This document shows, one piece after another, positions 1 to 8,893 of a stretch of 27,471 nt of DNA (position 1 is its first letter; every line of letters starts with the position of its first letter). The DNA comes from Spongospora subterranea f. sp. subterranea (taxonomy: Eukaryota > Endomyxa: Phytomyxea > Phytomyxea > Plasmodiophorida): positions 1 through 27,471 of the forward strand of contig JAUGWO010000307.1 in NCBI GenBank assembly GCA_049724395.1, written 5' to 3'. The translations under genes were made by a program, and so were the position numbers. A model generated the notes under the pieces. That model searched no databases, was not told the origin of the DNA, and saw only the letters and a list, made by a program, of their open reading frames with translations.

Positions 1-510
1 ATTCGCCATGAAGTTTTCGTTGCGCAAAACACTAATGATATCGGTCATGATGATGCTCCACCCGCATCGCCCATCAACAACCAAAAACAATTTACTGTGG
101 AGGGGATGAACCACCGCTACACCATGATTTTTGCTCCAGTGTGTTTGAATCCTGACCAACACCGAAAGGCCGATGCAATCAGGCGAATTGGTAGACACAA
201 TTGGTGAAGATCTTTATCAGAATGGGATTAGAAGGTGTGCCATTGAAGTTGTCGAAATCGCCAATGGGGTAGGTAATGGTTTGCTTTGGCTTGCGGGCAT
301 CCAGGATCCCATCAAAAAGTTCATGGTGATGGTCGGCAGCAATAATATATTTTTGATGACTCATTGATCGTCCTTGTGATGGCATCGCTCTTCTCACATC
401 AATCAACAGCCAGTCTGCCCATATTCTGGAGCTGCAGCTACAGGGAGTCGTCGGATTCAACCAATGAGTATTCCTTGGATCAAGACCAGTCACCAGAAGT
501 GGCGCTTTGA
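1..510 (+). pseudogene. Secreted variable-core family, member C (left-truncated, broken)
   Basis: The window opens inside this copy. Three successive frames (about 1-172, 173-366, 379-510) align in order with the intact copy at 24614-25120: IGHDDAP against VGHDNAP, GEDLYQNG against GEDLYTQG, IQDPIKKFMVMV against IHEPIKEYLLMV, then MASLFSHQS followed by LPIFW. The last frame ends at TGA 508-510 after SLDQDQSPEVAL, identical to the tail of member A. The signal peptide lies outside the window. Two frame changes make it a pseudogene unless unrecognised introns remove them. It is followed directly by flank R1 and an antisense hAT tail, the same order as at members D and B. No known family is recognised. 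Confidence 0.6.
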
Positions 511-1100
511 CCGAAACCCGGGTTTTCATCCCATATTGAATACATCAGGTTTTTATGATCCTATTCCTCAGTAGTTGAACTAAAAAAACGATTCCCAACC
601 AAATCCCAACAGCAATATCCAGATCGACAGAGTTTCATCATCGTTCCACTTCAATCGATCATTCAGTCTATCTCCTAACTGGCAATATCTAAGAACCTAA
701 CGCCGCTTTGTGTTAATGTGTCACCTGTTATGATATTCCCAACAGATCTCAATGACCATAACTATCTGGGATTGTGCTGTTAATGGTCTTCTCCCGCTAT
801 TGACCAACATGAACGTGATAACAGTTCTCAACAGTGTTAGAACTATACCTCTCACTGGCAATCAAGTTCGAAACGGCAATGGCGAACAGTCCATGATCGG
901 ATCTGGTATATTACAAGGGACCTGAAATCTTTATTGTTTATATTCCTCGTCACGATTGTCTGAAAAAAAGAATCTCATAGATAACACCCGAAAAATGGGT
1001 TTAAGGGGATAATCATTCTAAATGAAATATGAGAGAATAATCACTAATGAGGAAATGTTTCCAACGTCCAAATTGATGTTTTCGCATGAATAACTTATTT
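511..1100 (+). repeat. R1, conserved 3' flank of the secreted family
   Basis: About 430 bp (roughly 530-950) is nearly identical by eye to 21838-22230, and as reverse complement to 3900-4337, with a shortened copy at 24426-24560. It always begins right after a family member's stop, on the gene's sense strand. The next ~150 bp (950-1100) is shared with member D but more weakly. No convincing ORF is seen. It could be 3' UTR plus terminator, or the inner part of a mobile unit. Confidence 0.75.
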
Positions 1101-1116
1101 ATCCAAAATAAGTCTT

Positions 1117-1338
1117 TCATTGAACGTCATCAAAATGTGATTCCTGACTCAAATGGGCTTTTTCTTTGAATATCAATTGCGTTTCCAATTTTTCCACACG
1201 TGATTTAGAAATCTTGAATCCCGCTACATTGAAAACACATTCACAAATATTTGTCGTTGGGCGATTGAATCCTAGGTCGCTGTCAACAAAGACCTCACTT
1301 GACCTGAGTGTTGCCCTTTTGAACCGCTCATCCTTCAA
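1117..1338 (-). mobile_element. hAT transposase C-terminal tail remnant
   Basis: The open frame has the layout of a hAT dimerisation region: PTTNICECVF, then a basic stretch SKSRVEKLETQLIFKEK. In hAT transposases this corresponds to the conserved (S/N)xxxERxFS...R...LE..LFLK block. Only about 74 codons remain; no catalytic domain or terminal repeat is visible. Further copies lie at 22461-22690 (minus), 22945-23130 (plus) and 24236-24425 (plus). The hAT call rests on one short motif, so it is moderate. Confidence 0.45.
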
Positions 1339-1407
1339 AACGTCTAATCAATCGGAGAACAGTTGTTGCCCAAGTTGTCTTGGAGTCCTTCTTTTTGATC
1401 GTCATCG

Positions 1408-3550
1408 CTGAAGTTTCATGAAGCGGCACCCGATGGTGTTAGGCTCGCCTTGGCTAACCAAGCACAACCCCAGGCAATGATTGGCGTCACCAACAGCTCA
1501 GTCCCCGAAAGAACTTCCATCGCGATACTCAAGTCTTTCCTCGTCGACGTCGTCTTTGAGCCCCAAAAGAATGAGGTGAAGTTGCCATACCAGCACAGCG
1601 TTAAACATTTTATTACAGATTACAGAATCTACTTCTCCTGCTGGTGCTCCGGTTCTGTTCGTCCGTAAGAAGGATGGAAGTTGACGTCTCTGTATTGACT
1701 ATCGTCGCCTGAACGCCATCACGATCAAGAATCGATATCCGCTTCCGCTCATCAACCAACTGCTCGACCGACTACGATCCGGGAAAATTTTTACCCGTAT
1801 CGATCTCCGTTCGGCGTATTACATCTTGCGAGTTCGTAAGGGCGACGAATGGAAAACCTCTTTCCGTATTGTTTTTTTCGGACACTTTCAGTTCAATGTT
1901 ATCCCGTTTGGATTAACCAACGCCCCCGCTACCTTCCAACATTTTTCAATTACATTTTCCGTCCTTGTCTTGAGCACTTTGTCATAATCTGTCTAGACGA
2001 TATTTTAATCTTTTCAGAGGACATTTCCGACCTTTACTGTCGGTTCATCAAGGCTTTCTCCACTCTCCGTTCGACCGTTGACCCTTTTAACTCGCAAGAA
2101 TGCGGGTTACAAGTGGAATGGCGAACAGGAAGACGCATTCATGACTTTGAAACAAGTTTTCACTTCCGCTCCAATCTTGGTGTACGCAGACCCCTCGAAG
2201 CCATTCATCCTTGAATCCGATGCGAATAATTTGGCTATTTCGCGCAATTTCATCGCAGTTTGGTGTCAGAAGGCGTTCTACATCCTGCTGCTTTTACTCT
2301 CGTTCTCTTGACCCTGCAGAAAGTCGGTACGACATTCGCGATAAAGAACTACTTGCAATCAAGGCCGCTTGTATTACTTTAAGGCATTATCTGGAAGGCG
2401 CGTTTCATCCAATCCTGGTCATTACTGATCTAATACCAAGAACCCAGACATCGAGGTATGGACGGATGGAAGTTTTAAACGCGATCAGGGTGGAGGTGCA
2501 GCAGCACTTCTAATCGACAATCGCAAAAGGAACGAAACCCCGAAATAGAAGCAGAGGAGATCGAATCAACAGTCAAATTAGGAACGAAAGTGACGTCCTC
2601 GTATGAATGTGAGATTATTGCACTGAACATTGGATTGGACATGGCGATTAACCAAGAATATCGACAGAACCAGCTAAAATCACTACCGACAAAGCCAAGA
2701 AGAGTTAACGCCGTCGTTGCCGAATGTGCTAAAAAACTGGCAGAGCTAACCAACAAGAACCAAACAGATATACACCAGATCATTAGTGATCGTGGCCCAC
2801 AGTTTATTGGCGAATTGTCGAACCTGTTGTTCGAACTTTTAGGTTCTGATGTCTCGTTGACATCGGGTTATATCTATCACACGAACGGGCAAACACCTCA
2901 ATCAAGTCCTGGAACAATACCTGGGTTGTTATACCTCGTATCAACAGAACGATTAATCCAATCATCTTCCTCTTGCAGAGTTCTCCTACAACAATTCACA
3001 GCATTCTGCTACGAGATTGTCACCATTATGTGAAGAATATCACCGACCTACATGTTTGGCTCCGAGACCAAATTGCCCTCGTTCAAGCCCGTTATAGCCA
3101 CAATAGAACTGGAAAACGGTCAACGAGTATCGGGATCGTTCCGTTGTGTTTTTTTGGTTTCTTTAAAAATCAATGACGACAACGAGGGTCGTTTTCGGTT
3201 AGAGAGTACAAAAATTTCGGTAGAGAGGTCTATTGGTCAATATGGACAAGTGTGTATCCTGAATGGCGACCGAACTTTGATTCCTTGTTCTTGTTAATGA
3301 GATTAGACAACACCGGCACTGTAGTTCACTCGGCGACAACCACGACGATATCCACCTGGTAGATCCTCCGTCTGTAAATGGCGATCAATGGTGTTCGGGG
3401 TTCGAGAACTTCTTCCGAAACCGCATTAGGGAGTTACTCTCAATTAGCTGCTCGACCTGACCAATACAATCGAGTTCGTCTGGAAAGAGCAGCACCTCTG
3501 TCACCAATACTGGCACATTTCCCCCAAACAGATCATGTCTGTTAGGGATT
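1408..3550 (+). mobile_element. Ty3/gypsy (Metaviridae) retrotransposon fossil
   Basis: Parts in order on the plus strand: the end of the protease region (LGSPWLTKHNPR-like, about 1435-1475); reverse transcriptase (about 1630-2040) with the SPAGAPVLFVRKKDGS and LDDILIFSED blocks, the latter containing the active-site aspartates; RNase H (about 2090-2450); integrase and its C-terminal region (about 2590-3300); then a non-coding tail to about 3550. It is clearly broken, with on the order of ten disruptions, and no LTR pair is visible here. Its 3' part recurs inverted at 6283-7060 and 17430-18100. The right edge is an abrupt junction with repeat R4 near 3553. Old, decayed copy. Confidence 0.9.
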
Positions 3551-3553
3551 CAC

Positions 3554-3838
3554 CACACATTGAAGACCCATCTCGACAAAACTGTGGATCAATCTTTGAG
3601 CCGCTGAACCAAGAAACCAAATTTGATATCGCCATCCGTATTCTGTCGGAAATCTGATGCCCTAAGATTCCAAAGTTGAGCAATGATGCCGATGTGCAAT
3701 CGAAGACATTTGTCTGGAACACAGATACGATGGCACCAGGAACTATTAAAAACGTCGAACGAATTTCTACTGACAATTCCTTCCATCGCTTCACTATTGC
3801 ACAACGACGGGAATATCATCACCTTAAACCCATTCATC
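3554..3838 (-). repeat. R4, unidentified coding-like repeat, copy 1
   Basis: The reverse complement aligns with 12240-12520 over about 250 bp at high identity, including KRWKELSVEIRSTF in one frame and SEAMEGIVSR in another. Relative to copy 2 it lacks about 25 nt near 3738. One side abuts the Ty3 tail at about 3553, the other abuts R1 at about 3838. No protein family recognised. Confidence 0.55.
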
Positions 3839-4337
3839 GGATATCACGTTGTGTTTCATTATTTCGTTCTTTCAAATATCCTGATCTGTCACATCATCTC
3901 TAGTAATCAAGTTATATCAGACAATCGTGACGAGGAATATAAACAATAAATATTTCAGGTCCCTTATAATATACCAGATCCGATTATGGACTGTTCGCCA
4001 TTGCCGCTTCAAACTTGATTGCCAGTGAGAGGTTGGTAGTTCTAACACTGTTGAGAACGGTTATCACGTTCATGTTGGTCAATAGCGGGAGAAGACCATT
4101 AACAGCACAATCCCAGATAGTTATGGTCATTGAGATCTGTTGGGAATATCATAACAGGTGACACACTAACACAAAGCGGCGTTAGGTTCTTAGATATTGC
4201 CAGTTAGGAGATAGACTGAATGATCGATTGAAGTGGAACGATGATGAAACTCTGTCGATCTGGATATTACTGTTGGGATTTGGAATCGTTTTTTGAGTTC
4301 AACTACTGAGGAATTGGATCACAAAAACTTGATGTAT
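3839..4337 (-). repeat. R1, 3' flank of gene A
   Basis: Reverse complement of the R1 block at 511-1010 and 21838-22390, starting at gene A's stop and ending near 3840 where R4 begins. Unlike copies C, D and B, no hAT tail follows. Confidence 0.75.
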
Positions 4338-4877
4338 TCAATATGAGGATGAACAACCGGATTTCGGACAAAGCGCCACTTCTGGTGACTGGTCTTGATC
4401 CAGGGAATACTCATTGGTTTGATCCCGACGACTGCGCTTTCCCTTTCTGGGGCCCCAGAATATGGGCAGACTCTCTCGTGTTTGATAATAGAAGAGCGAC
4501 GCCACGTAGTGGGCCATCTCAGCATCTTTGAAGTTCTTGTCTAGGACAGACCATATGAAATTCATGATCAGCATCTTGGAGTTGCCTGTAGTCAAAACGG
4601 CTTTACCATCGCCTACTTTGGCAACCTCTTTGAACAAGTCATTCCCCGTCGCATAAGAATCTTCAAAAGTCTTTTCCACCGAATCTGATGGTACCGGGTC
4701 TATTTTGCCAACGGTAATCAGATAACACAGATTCCCAAAATCATGCCAGCTGCTGGCCACCCAAGGATCCTTAGGATCATACCACTGTTCCATATACCAC
4801 CACGGCCCACTGGAATCAACAGAGGCAGCACTGCAAAATAATGAGAGAAGAAGAAGAGATCCACCGATGAGAGACAT
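4338..4877 (-). CDS. Secreted variable-core family protein A (intact)
   Basis: A 179-residue protein of unknown function. I start it at the ATG complementary to 4875-4877 because the protein then opens with a good signal peptide (MSLIGGSLLLLSLFCSAAS, likely cut after AAS), and MS-(L/H)-(I/L)-GG-(S/T)-L opens members B and D too; the 40 in-frame codons upstream are treated as 5' leader. The mature part is hydrophilic and aromatic-rich with few cysteines. Near residue 130 is the family motif VASLFYYQ...LPIFW, followed by a basic run (GPRKGKRSRRD) and SLDQDQSPEVAL. No transmembrane segment is seen beyond the signal. A TATA-like box lies about 170 nt upstream. Secretion is predicted; an effector role is inference. 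Confidence 0.6.
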   Translation of the reverse strand: MSLIGGSLLLLSLFCSAASVDSSGPWWYMEQWYDPKDPWVASSWHDFGNLCYLITVGKIDPVPSDSVEKTFEDSYATGNDLFKEVAKVGDGKAVLTTGNSKMLIMNFIWSVLDKNFKDAEMAHYVASLFYYQTRESLPIFWGPRKGKRSRRDQTNEYSLDQDQSPEVALCPKSGCSSSY

Positions 4878-5130
4878 TTGATACTGATTGTTATTGATCA
4901 TGAATATTGATATCGTTATGAAGGTGTTTTGACCGGTCCCGTTGTCGGACACCGCATTGGACAAATCTGGGACTGTGTCAAGTGCTTCTAGGACCATTGT
5001 GATATATTTGAGGAACAGTCAAACACCAGTCTGACCATGTTCTATATATAGATTCACTGTAACAGCAGATGAGTAAAATAACAATAAACAGAGTGCCGAA
5101 ACCCTCAACATTTCTCTCCCCGAGTTGGCG
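4878..5130 (-). promoter_or_regulatory. Upstream block 1 of gene A (leader and promoter region)
   Basis: Very similar to 20986-21253, which lies in the same position before member D's ATG, including the leader (CCCAGATTTGTCCAATGCGG) and the distal CGCCAACTCGGGG box. A diverged second copy in the same orientation lies at 5565-5775. Similarity continues through the signal-peptide codons and then stops. Confidence 0.6.
5043..5050 (-). promoter_or_regulatory. TATA-like box of gene A
   Basis: TATATATA about 170 nt upstream of the ATG. Member D has TATATA at 21090-21095, about 160 nt upstream of its ATG, within the same surrounding sequence (TATAGAACATGGTC in sense orientation). Confidence 0.4.
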
Positions 5131-5564
5131 TTTTCGAAGAGAACAGTACCATGTCCCGCTGAATCAAATGATTTAACATCGCGATATCATCCACAGTTCT
5201 CTCCAATCGCCCGTTCGATGAGCTATTCTGCCCGGCGAGTAGATGGCCCTGGCCTCATTCGTGGGATGTCAGGTGACCTCACTCTCATCGATAAGTCGTT
5301 TCGGTAATTAGAATGTGACCAGGTTCACACCATTGTGTGGCCAAGATCATTAACGGGGCCATTCAAAACCCATTAGACGATTGAGTTGGGTCTGACAGAT
5401 ATCCAGTTCGACGACCCATTGATGTCATTTCACGATTCGATTTACCCGACCGTGTTATGGTGGGAATGGAGAATTGGTCAATCCGGCCATAGATTGACTG
5501 CGATTGACAATTACCGTCAGGAGAACAATTAACGAGAACCGGGATCGTATTTTCGTGTTTACTT
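5131..5564 (-). repeat. Linker block between the two upstream blocks
   Basis: No credible gene. About 5150-5395 is the reverse complement of a unit present twice in tandem at 20605-20985 (GGGTTTTGAATGGCC, CCGAAACGACTT, GGTCACCTGA as landmarks). 5400-5564 is shared more loosely with 20460-20605. The block belongs to the family cassette. Confidence 0.55.
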
Positions 5565-5775
5565 TCGGCAATCTGGGATTGTATCAAGTGCGAGGACCAT
5601 TGTGAGATTATTTGAGGAAGAGACAAAGACCAGGTTCAAAGACAAGGACTCACCGCCACTGAATTGGATCGTAATAGCAGTTGACATTACCTGATTGTAA
5701 TCACTGCAACAGCAGATGATCAAATGGAAATATACTGCCTCAGCATTGCTATCCCCGAGTTGGCGTTTTTTCGAT
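5565..5775 (-). repeat. Upstream block 2 (diverged copy of block 1)
   Basis: Same orientation and order as 4960-5130: CAAGTGC...AGGACCATTGTGA, CTGCAACAGCAGATGA, then CCCCGAGTTGGCGTTTT. It recurs at 18661-18865 and 20254-20460. A gene-sized body does not follow it in the sense direction here; fragment E lies behind it, pointing away. Confidence 0.55.
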
Positions 5776-5779
5776 GAAA

Positions 5780-6060
5780 TAAAGTGTCACAGGGGCAATC
5801 GAGGAGCCGATCAAACGGTTTATGAAGATTGTGAAGGGACAGAGAAATACTTCCTGACCAACGGATGTCGCTGATGAAGGCGCTGCTCTTCTACTATCAA
5901 TCAGTCGAGGACCTGCCAATGTTCTGGAACCGAACCGTCGGATTGGAAAAGAAATGATGGGGAGTCGTCGAGATCAAACATGTGAATATTCCCTGGATCG
6001 ATAGCGGTCAACAATGGGCAATATCCGGTTTTCACAACATATCGAATACATATTCCTCCC
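5780..6060 (+). pseudogene. Secreted family fragment E (C-terminal half)
   Basis: Translation gives GAIEEPIKRFMKIVKG, aligning with CAIHEPIKEYLLMVRN of protein B, then after one frame change MSLMKALLFYYQSVEDLPMFW, the family's C-terminal motif. A stop follows at 5955-5957. In another frame VNIPWIDSGQQW echoes the alternative-frame IPWIK segment of A, B and C. No signal peptide or N-terminal half is present; the fragment begins at the distal edge of upstream block 2. It pairs closely with fragment F at 18400-18660. Broken copy, probably not functional. Confidence 0.55.
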
Positions 6061-6282
6061 CGATTATTTTGATGATATTGTGGCTATCTGGAACACATCA
6101 AACCTCAAACAGCAATACTCGATAATCCTCCATTCATGTTGTTTCGCAAACGAGACCCTTCACTGCGTTGGTGTGTTGACCAGAACGGGTTAATCCACAT
6201 CATCATGAGCCCAACCCGGTACGCTTGATGAGCTGGCGATATCCTTCAGCACCTGACCAGGGGCAGCATTTGGTGATGGTTT
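6061..6282 (+). repeat. 3' flank of fragment E
   Basis: Matches the reverse complement of 18175-18400, the flank of fragment F, with landmarks TGTTGTTTCGCAAA and CTTCAGCACCTGACCAGGGG. Different from R1, so E and F form a sub-family with their own 3' flank. No gene seen. Confidence 0.55.
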
Positions 6283-7060
6283 TTGCCCTCATTTACACAT
6301 AATTAATAGACAATCGTGTGATCAAATCAGAAACGTTCTCAACTTGTGAAAACTGCAAATATTATCGTCGTCGAACGAAAAGCAATAGCGAGTTATTCCG
6401 TGTCATGGCGTTGGATAAATTACTTCTGGCGGAATAAGCTTTCGCGACTGAACTGCAACAAGACGCAATGGACCTTTATCTTGAATTGGTGATGAGATCA
6501 TATGTCGTCGTAGTGGTGAATCCCTAACAGACATGATCTGTTTGGGGGGAAATGGTGCCAGTATTGGTGACAGAGGTGCTGCTCTTTCCAGACGAACTCG
6601 ACGAATGTATTGGTCAGGTCGAGCAGCAAATTGAGAGTAACTCCCTAATGCGGTTTGGGAAGAAGTTCTCGAACCCCGAAAACCATTGAGCGACATCTAC
6701 CAGGTGGATATCGTCATCGTTGTCGCCGAGTGAACTGCAGTGCCGGTGTGGGCTAATCACATTAACAAGGAATCAAAGTTCGGTCGCCATTTAATACACA
6801 CTTGTCCATATTGACCTATGGACCTCTCTACCGAAGTTTTTGTACTCTCTAAACGAAACCGACCCTCGTTGTCTTTTTTTTTGTAGAAAAAACAAAAACC
6901 ACGACCGCATGATCCCGATACTCGTTGACCGTTTTCCAGTTGTATTGTGGCTATAACGGGCTTGAGCGAGGGCAATTTGGTCTCGGAGCCAAACAGGTAG
7001 GTCGGTGATATTCTTCACATACCTTTCGGCACGAGGTTCAGGGGCCAGAGAAGGCACCGC
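6283..7060 (-). mobile_element. Ty3/gypsy 3' tail, fossil copy 2
   Basis: On the minus strand, from about 7040 to 6780, the integrase C-terminal region seen at 3030-3300 recurs (DLPVWLRDQIALAQARYSHN). The non-coding tail at 3300-3550 follows, and continues past the point where copy 1 is interrupted, to about 6283. Broken; LTRs not recognised. The same piece is at 17430-18100. Confidence 0.75.
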
Positions 7061-7117
7061 AGGGTCACATTTTGGACGATATCCACAGAACGCGAAGATT
7101 GGTGACAATGTTTGGAA

Positions 7118-8402
7118 ATGGATCGCGGAGCCATTCTGGTGAACCAATTAAAAATCGCATCCAACGAGTTTCAAATCCTTTCGGAAGCCACACAGCATGC
7201 GGCGATACAATTCAGGTCGCTGTGCAACAACATCGACATTGCCAAAGATCTTGAGTCGCTAATCGATGAATCGGCAAAGTCAGATATCAAATCACTATTT
7301 CATGCGTTTTTTTATTGCTGTTGCTCCATCGTCTTCCTTCTTTCAAGAATGTTTTTCTTTGGCAAGAAGAAATCCTCAGGCTCTTTTGAATTGCTTTTGT
7401 CAATTTGTTACATTTGTTCTGATTAAATTCTGACTACAGATTCAGTCCATCCAGCCACACTAGAAGGCGATCGACGTTTCAATATGACCTTCCTATTAGC
7501 CCACCGAACTCCATCTTCCGGTGTGTGAAAGTCACTACGATATAGGATAGTCTTATTAAGTTTACCTATGTTTGCCAGGAAGCCTCTTGCCGAACTTGTG
7601 CATGCTAACAATGATGGCCTCCCCGACCTAATGATGTGTCTTTGTCATAGATTTAAGGGAATTACACGCCTTCACTAACGTGGAAGGCATTTTCCGAGTA
7701 TTTTCTGATAAGAGTCAGATATGCATCGTTAAACGGCAGGTTTGCTGGCACATTGTACAAATTTATGCCAAGCTGATGGAATATATCTTCGATATGTTAT
7801 TCACAAGATATTAAGTTTGAAGTTACTGTGCTAGTTTGTGTTTCTTTGACACTCAATTTTCGCAGTTCAAGAGTTATCAACACTATTTCATTTCTATCGT
7901 AACTGTTATTTGACAAACAGTTCTGGCAGATCGAATCTTGCGAGTCAATCGCCGGTGCGCTGAAGCTCGTTTCCGCACCTCACCTATTAGCTGCTGTTTT
8001 AAAAGATTGGCTTCGAGGATTACCGCAGCCATTAATCCCAGCGGAATGCTACAATGAGGCGCTGAGAATTGGTGGTGAAACCTCTGTTGAGCAAAAAGGT
8101 TCTTTGCGCACCCTTTGGCTGGCCTTGCCTAGGCCAAACCGAATCGTCCTGGCTGAGTTGAAATCCATCGTCGACGAGGTAGTTATAGAATCGCCCTAGT
8201 CAAACCGTTATTTCAATTCGGTGTCAGGTGAGCTCGAATACGGAAAGGACGAGAATGACGTCGTACAACGTTTGTTTGTTTAACGCCGGCCGTGGTGCGG
8301 ACGCCAGATGCGTTGACACCCAACGTAGCACTCTCCAACAGCAAATTAGAAGTGGCGTTTACCGTTGCGTTATTTGCTTCAGATGTACAATTCTACAAGT
8401 GA
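7118..8402 (+). CDS. RhoGAP-domain protein, multi-exon, with two apparent frameshifts
   Basis: GTPase-activating protein for Rho-family GTPases (family knowledge). Proposed exons: 7118-7305, 7440-7520, 7579-7739, 7921 (or 7930)-8178, 8228-8402. Introns 7306-7439, 7521-7578 and 8179-8227 join in phase with GT...AG ends, and the last contains an in-frame stop. The first ~90 residues are helical, then basic/Ser-rich (RRRSTFQYD). The GAP domain follows: [29 protein letters not shown] (the arginine-finger region, Arg in GIFR), [33 protein letters not shown], then [11 protein letters not shown]. Two +1 shifts, near 7650 and near 8275, interrupt it: pseudogenisation, base errors or missed introns. 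It ends at TGA 8400-8402. It is not repeated in the window and looks like a host gene. Confidence 0.7.
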
Positions 8403-8890
8403 TAAATTTGTAACCGGATATTTATGGAATGAGCTCAATGGGGACAAATAGAAGGTCAACTGTTCAAGTGGTTTTTGTTGTAATCCATCCGGTTCACCAT
8501 CGTTCTGGATGGGAGCCCCGTCTTTCACACGAAGTAGCTCTGGTCGAATATGATCGAGATCATTGCCGACCCTTTGTGCCCAATCTATCAGATTTTGCGG
8601 TCTGTAATGGATGATGGGGTCCTGCCAGCGTTGAATGTCGATAGTTTCATTGACGGAAGCCTCATCTTGTGGACCCCGGCTCAACAGTGTTGCGGACCGT
8701 CGTTCAAACGGTTTAAACAAAAATCGTTTTTACTCGTTAAACGACACAGTAATAGAAACGGAATCATGGTCTCCGTTAAGGCTCCGAAGTAGCCAATTCT
8801 GAGGGTTTTGTCGACCATTTGAAATTCACCATGGAACAGCCACCTTGTGCAGCGCGATCGCATTTCAAATAAGCTCGAAGCAAAAGGACG
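8403..8890. other. Unassigned stretch after the RhoGAP gene
   Basis: Two opposite open frames overlap at 8379-8792 (about 113 codons minus, 80 codons plus). Neither resembles a family I recognise, and neither has a supporting neighbour or splice pattern. It may hold the RhoGAP 3' UTR. No repeat shared with the rest of the window was noticed. Confidence 0.3.
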
Positions 8891-8893
8891 AAT

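Noticed and set aside
4878-4997. Longer start for gene A, adding 40 codons upstream
   Set aside because: It would bury the signal peptide; the region is conserved as leader DNA with indels at D and B, and MS-x-x-GG recurs as the natural start.
7921-7929. Separate 33-nt exon at 7866-7898 in the RhoGAP gene
   Set aside because: It would need a following intron of 22-31 nt, too short; one longer intron from 7740 explains the data better.
8379-8792. Opposing ORFs of 113 and 80 codons
   Set aside because: No recognisable similarity, mutual overlap and no splice or neighbour support.
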